Part shown: in pieces, positions 47,141 through 52,651 of the stretch
Position numbering within the stretch: position 1 is the first letter of the stretch
Layout: each line of letters begins with the position of its first letter
From: Campylobacteraceae bacterium
Lineage (GTDB): Bacteria > Campylobacterota > Campylobacteria > Campylobacterales > Campylobacteraceae
NCBI GenBank assembly: GCA_012519705.1
Contig: JAAYPR010000049.1
Coordinates: 1 to 52,651 of the forward strand
Direction: 5' to 3'
Length of the DNA stretch: 52,651 bases
Position numbers and translations under genes: made by a program
Notes under the pieces: model-generated
Told to the model about the DNA's origin: nothing
The model's input: only the letters and a program-made list of their open reading frames with translations
The model's database searches: none

Positions 47141-49205
47141 CGATATACTCACTTTCTCTTAGTGGGTATGATGCTGTGTCGCCGTTTTTAATCTTTAGGC
47201 AAATTTTTATAGTTTGAACGATAACTACAACAGTTACAAACATAAATAACGCACATAAAACCGCGTCTATTACGTTGTTTCTAATAATCGCTTCTGTTCT
47301 AGCGATAGCCGCTGGGTCAGTAAGCGTTGGTAGTTTTGCCATAGCGTTTTGTGCAGTTGCTACGTGGCTTATAGCATCATGAACTCTCTCACCATTTGCT
47401 GGTAGAAGTTTTTGGATAGCTGCGTACATAGTTGTGATTAGCACCCAAATAGCAGGAACTATCGTAACCCACGCATATCTTGCTTTGCCCATTTTAAATA
47501 TTATCACGGTTGCAAGAAGTAGTGCCATACCAGCTAGCATTTGGTTTGCAGCACCAAATAGTGGCCATAGAGTATAAATTCCACCCATTGGGTCAGTTAC
47601 GCCAGCGTAAAGTAGATATCCCCAGCCTGATACACAGATAAGTGTTCCTATGATTCCATAGAACATATTTTTTGTATCGGCCATTGGTTTGTAGATATTT
47701 CCTAAAATATCTTGAACCATAAATCTACCAGTCCTTGTTCCCGCATCAACAGCAGTTAGGATAAATAATGCCTCAAAAAGTATCGCAAAGTGATACCAAA
47801 AGCCCATCATAGCCTCACCACCGATGATTTGATGAAGTAGCATAGTTAGACCAATCGCAAATGTTGGAGCACCACCAGTTCTGCTTAAAATCGTGTTTTC
47901 ACCGATTTGATCAGCTAAAGTGTTGATTTGCTCAGGTGTGATATAAAAACCTATTTTTGCAAGCTCTGCTAAAGGACCGTTGATATACGCAGCAGCACTC
48001 TCTGCCGTGCCACCAAGAAGAGCAGCTGGAGTGTTGATAGCGAAGTAAATTTCAGGTGTTAAAATACAAGCAGCGATTAACGCCATAACACCAACCATAC
48101 TCTCCATTAACATCGAACCATATCCGATGAAAAGAGTCTCTCCCTCTTTATCAACCATTTTTGGAGTTGTTCCGCTTGAAATAAGAGCATGGAAACCTGA
48201 AATCGCACCACAAGCAATAGTTACAAACAAGAATGGAAATAACTTTCCAGCAAAAACTGGTCCTGTTCCGTTTGTAAATGCTGTAACCGCTGGCATTTTC
48301 AGATCTGGTGCAACTATGATGATAGCTACCGCCATACCAACTATAACACCGATTTTAAGGAAAGTTGATAAGTAGTCTCTTGGAGCTAGCAAGAACCACA
48401 CTGGTAAAACTGCCGCAACGAAACCGTAGCCAATGATTATCCAAGCTAGAGTTACTTTTGAGAAAGTAAAGTATTTAGCAAGGTCTGGGTCAGCTGCTAC
48501 GTGGTTACCGTAAATTAGAGCTATAACTAAAAGCACAAAACCAATAAGTGAAGCTTCTAAAACTCTACCAGGTCTGATAAATCTCATATAAAGACCCATA
48601 AAGATAGCAATCGGAACAGTCATCGCGATAGTGAAAAATCCCCACGGTGAGTCAGCTAAAGCATTTACAACAACCATCGCTAAAATCGCAACGATGATAA
48701 GCATGATGAAGAAAATCCCAACCATAGCAATCACACCTGTGGTTTTTCCCATCTCTTCTTTTATCATCTCGCCAAGGCTTTTACCATTTCTTCTAACCGA
48801 AATAAATAAAATAATAAAGTCATGCACCGCACCAGCGATAACAACACCAACTAAAAGCCAAATCATAGATGGCAAGTAACCCATCTGAGCAGCGATAACA
48901 GGGCCAACTAAAGGACCAGCACCAGCGATAGCTGCAAAGTGGTGACCGAATAAGACGTATTTGTTCGTTGGAACATAGTCTCTTCCGTCATTTAGCACGT
49001 GTGCAGGGGTTGCTCTACCATCATCAAGTTCTAAAACTTTATAAGCGATAAAACGCCCATAAAATTTGTAACCTATCATGTAGATACAAACGGCTGCAAC
49101 AACCATCCAAACGGCACTTATGCTCTCACCTTGATGAAGAGCCAAAACACCAAAGCACCAAGCCGCAACAAGTGAGACTAGTGCCCATAAAATTTTGTTT
49201 CCCAT
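47115..49205 (-). CDS. cstA: carbon starvation protein CstA (peptide/pyruvate transporter family)
   Basis: This 696-residue inner-membrane protein has about 16-18 helices. CstA segments include YKFYGRFIAYKVLELDD, NKYVLFGHHFAAIAGAGPLVGPVIAAQMG, FHALISSGTTPK and FEALFILTAVDAGTRTGRF. In Campylobacter CstA has been linked to peptide use; E. coli members also carry pyruvate. Substrate here is not resolved. It is preceded by a 126-base spacer with AT-rich promoter-like sequence. Confidence 0.93.
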   Translation of the reverse strand: MGNKILWALVSLVAAWCFGVLALHQGESISAVWMVVAAVCIYMIGYKFYGRFIAYKVLELDDGRATPAHVLNDGRDYVPTNKYVLFGHHFAAIAGAGPLVGPVIAAQMGYLPSMIWLLVGVVIAGAVHDFIILFISVRRNGKSLGEMIKEEMGKTTGVIAMVGIFFIMLIIVAILAMVVVNALADSPWGFFTIAMTVPIAIFMGLYMRFIRPGRVLEASLIGFVLLVIALIYGNHVAADPDLAKYFTFSKVTLAWIIIGYGFVAAVLPVWFLLAPRDYLSTFLKIGVIVGMAVAIIIVAPDLKMPAVTAFTNGTGPVFAGKLFPFLFVTIACGAISGFHALISSGTTPKMVDKEGETLFIGYGSMLMESMVGVMALIAACILTPEIYFAINTPAALLGGTAESAAAYINGPLAELAKIGFYITPEQINTLADQIGENTILSRTGGAPTFAIGLTMLLHQIIGGEAMMGFWYHFAILFEALFILTAVDAGTRTGRFMVQDILGNIYKPMADTKNMFYGIIGTLICVSGWGYLLYAGVTDPMGGIYTLWPLFGAANQMLAGMALLLATVIIFKMGKARYAWVTIVPAIWVLITTMYAAIQKLLPANGERVHDAISHVATAQNAMAKLPTLTDPAAIARTEAIIRNNVIDAVLCALFMFVTVVVIVQTIKICLKIKNGDTASYPLRESEYIDASKYSMA

Positions 49206-49331
49206 ATGAAACTCCTATCTAAAATATAGAAGTTGATTTTGTCAAAAATTAGCTTACAGTTTTATAAACTATTATGAATTATTATATTTTTATAAATTAA
49301 ATGTGTAGAATGGTAATAGATGTATAAACTT

Positions 49332-50824
<1,493 letters not shown>

Positions 50825-50837
50825 CTATTTTGTTGGT

Positions 50838-51872
50838 TTATTCTTCATCCGTTGGTTCATCGTCTGAACTACCTAAGACCCCAGCCTCGCCTAAACTTAC
50901 TCTGATTTTATCTTCAATTTCCTTCATAATCTCAGGATTATCTTTTAAAAACAGTTTTGAGTTCTCTCTTCCTTGACCTAGTTTTGTAGCACCGTAGCTA
51001 AACCACGCCCCGCTTTTATCAACCACGTCAAGACTAACACCGTAGTCTATTAACTCGCCTAGCTTGCTAATGCCTTCTCCAAACATTATGTCAAACTCTG
51101 CTTGTTTAAACGGTGGTGCAACTTTGTTTTTAACAACTTTAACCCTAGTTCTATTTCCGATGTTTTGATCGCCTTGTTTTAAAGCCCCGATTCTTCTAAC
51201 ATCAAGCCTAACTGATGCGTAAAACTTAAGTGCATTTCCGCCAGTTGTAGTCTCTGGTGAGCCGTATCCCATCATGCCTATTTTCATACGAATTTGGTTG
51301 ATGAAAACCACAGTTGTTCCCATCTTATGCACAACACCGGCTAGTTTTCTAAGAGCTTGACTCATAAGTCTTGCTTGAAGTCCAACGTGCTGATCTCCCA
51401 TGTCACCTTCAACTTCTGTTTTTGGGGTAAGTGCTGCAACTGAGTCAACTACTATCAAATCAATAGCCCCACTTCTAGCCAAAGTTTCCACGATGTCAAG
51501 TGCTTGTTCGCCGTAATCTGGCTGAGAGACATATAGGTTTTCAGTATCAACACCTAAATTTCCAGCATATTTTACATCAAGAGCGTGTTCGGCGTCCACG
51601 AAGGCACAAACCCCGCCTTGTTTTTGACATTCTGCGATGATATGAAGTGCAAGAGTTGTTTTGCCTGAGCTTTCAGGTCCGTAAACTTCGATGATACGAC
51701 CTTTTGGAATCCCGCCGATTCCAAGAGCGATATCTAGGCCTAGTGAGCCAGTTGAGATGCTATCTATCGGCTCGATTTCTTTGTCGCCAAGCCTTAGAAG
51801 AGTTCCTTTTCCAAAGCTTTTGTCGATTTGCTTAAGCGCTAAATCCAAAGCTTTTTGTTTTTTTTCATCCAT
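50838..51872 (-). CDS. recA: recombinase RecA
   Basis: The 344-residue RecA mediates homologous pairing and LexA-type signalling. It has the Walker A motif GPESSGKT (residues about 65-72) and [13 protein letters not shown]. The [39 protein letters not shown] region includes the L2 loop. The C-terminus is acidic ([10 protein letters not shown]). It begins the minus-strand recA-eno-ftsB group. Confidence 0.97.
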   Translation of the reverse strand: MDEKKQKALDLALKQIDKSFGKGTLLRLGDKEIEPIDSISTGSLGLDIALGIGGIPKGRIIEVYGPESSGKTTLALHIIAECQKQGGVCAFVDAEHALDVKYAGNLGVDTENLYVSQPDYGEQALDIVETLARSGAIDLIVVDSVAALTPKTEVEGDMGDQHVGLQARLMSQALRKLAGVVHKMGTTVVFINQIRMKIGMMGYGSPETTTGGNALKFYASVRLDVRRIGALKQGDQNIGNRTRVKVVKNKVAPPFKQAEFDIMFGEGISKLGELIDYGVSLDVVDKSGAWFSYGATKLGQGRENSKLFLKDNPEIMKEIEDKIRVSLGEAGVLGSSDDEPTDEE

Positions 51873-51941
51873 AAACTATGCCTTTTTAAAAAGTTTAATT
51901 AAATTGTAACAAAATTTACTTCAAGATAAGTAAATTTGTAT

Positions 51942-51947
51942 TATACT
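51942..51947 (+). promoter_or_regulatory. -10 element of the MqnA/D-family gene
   Basis: TATACT lies 27 bases before the ATG in the divergent recA spacer. Confidence 0.4.
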
Positions 51948-51974
51948 AGCTTAAAACTAATAAAGGGGTTAATT

Positions 51975-52651
51975 ATGTTAAAAGAAATAAGCGTCGCTCA
52001 CTCGCCTGATGCCGATGATATCTTTATGTATATGGCGATAAAATTTGGCTGGGTTGATAGTAAAATCTTAAGCTTTACAAACAAGGCTGATGACATCCAA
52101 ACCTTAAATGAGACAAGTCTAAGGGGCGAGTATGACGTCTGTGCGATAAGCTTTTCACTCTATCCACTCATCGCCGAAGACTACGCACTTTTAAGAACGG
52201 CTGTGAGTTTTGGCGAGGGGTATGGACCAAAACTTATAAAGAAAAAGGGTGTAAACTTAAAAAGAAACTTTAAAGTTGCTTTGAGCGGGGAGCATACAAC
52301 AAATGCTATGCTTTTTAGAGTGGCTTATCCTGATGCGAGAATTGTGTATAAAAACTTTTTAGACATAGAAGAGGCGGTTTTAAGCGGGGAAGTTGATGCT
52401 GGAGTTCTCATTCATGAGAGCATTTTAGAGTTTAGTGATGAGTTAGAGGTAGAAAGAGAAATTTGGGATATATGGTGTGAACTGCGTGGCGATGAGAATT
52501 TACCGCTTCCACTTGGTGGGATGGCACTAAGAAGAAGCCTGCCGATAACGGACGCGATAGAGTGTGAAAGAGTGCTAACAAAGGCGGTTGATATCGCAAC
52601 AAAATATAAAAAACTTTTATCAACTATGCTAATAGAGCGTGATTTAGTTAG
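51975..52651 (+). CDS. MqnA/MqnD-family menaquinone biosynthesis protein, 3' end outside the window
   Basis: The first 225 residues are visible. The chain begins LKEISVAHSPDADDIFMYMAIKFG, the MqnA/MqnD pattern of the futalosine menaquinone pathway, which Campylobacterota use. Further family segments are YDVCAISFSLYPLI, GEGYGPKLI and SGEVDAGVLIHES. MqnD makes 1,4-dihydroxy-6-naphthoate from cyclic dehypoxanthinylfutalosine, and MqnA dehydrates chorismate; I favour MqnD. The gene runs off the end of the window. Confidence 0.8.
   Translation, partial: MLKEISVAHSPDADDIFMYMAIKFGWVDSKILSFTNKADDIQTLNETSLRGEYDVCAISFSLYPLIAEDYALLRTAVSFGEGYGPKLIKKKGVNLKRNFKVALSGEHTTNAMLFRVAYPDARIVYKNFLDIEEAVLSGEVDAGVLIHESILEFSDELEVEREIWDIWCELRGDENLPLPLGGMALRRSLPITDAIECERVLTKAVDIATKYKKLLSTMLIERDLV

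Overview
The window comes from a low-GC member of the Campylobacterota, most likely Campylobacter in the broad sense. The evidence is the gene content and order: infA-rpmJ-rpsM-rpsK-rpsD-rpoA-rplQ, then nfu-(unknown)-murE-ybaB-ispA-tkt, and tsaD-dxr-cdsA and ftsB-eno-recA blocks. A futalosine-type menaquinone gene, a BacA/SbmA homologue and PldA also fit, as do the AT-rich codons and GTG/TTG starts. The species cannot be named from sequence reading alone.

Layout. 1-4.1 kb: iron/heme uptake (TonB-dependent receptor behind Fur-like boxes, then exbB-exbD-tonB). 4.1-7.5 kb: ribosomal protein and RNA polymerase alpha operon. 7.5-13.5 kb: tightly packed housekeeping operon (nfu, unknown, murE, panD, ybaB, ispA, tkt, lipoprotein). 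13.5-20.5 kb: tRNA-Ser(GGA), an EF-hand miniprotein, moaC, an unknown helical protein, BacA-like transporter, M48 lipoprotein protease, CorC-like protein, an OmpA-type lipoprotein and a cytochrome c lipoprotein. 20.6-25.8 kb (minus strand): tsaD, an unknown membrane-anchored protein, dxr, cdsA and an RqcH-like NFACT protein. 25.9-31.3 kb: leuC, mobA, pldA, then a permease plus glycerate kinase pair.

31.3-39.2 kb is the accessory region and the most interesting part. It holds several small type II toxin-antitoxin (TA) units of one related family, some intact and some decayed, and two prepilin genes pointing away from each other. Between the prepilin genes lie a PIN-domain TA pair, a DUF2442 orphan and a tyrosine recombinase. 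The two prepilin loci form an inverted duplication. Leader plus first ~36 codons are about 96% identical and the downstream flanks are clearly homologous, but the rest of each pilin gene is unrelated. This is the layout expected of an invertible or cassette-exchanging pilin switch. Around it, and again near 45-46 kb, lie about 18 copies of a dispersed palindromic repeat. Its ends are conserved and its core changes sequence while staying self-complementary.

39.3-45.7 kb: molybdate/tungstate region (modE, modA, a TOBE/Mop protein, modB, modC), then an orphan DinJ-type antitoxin and a G-rich structured spacer, then a second binding protein and permease with no ATPase of their own, and modD. With moaC and mobA elsewhere in the window this gives molybdenum or tungsten uptake, sensing and cofactor maturation. 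46.1-52.65 kb: thiD, a YbdD-like protein, cstA, an FtsB-like protein, eno and recA on the minus strand, and a 3'-truncated MqnA/MqnD-family gene on the plus strand.
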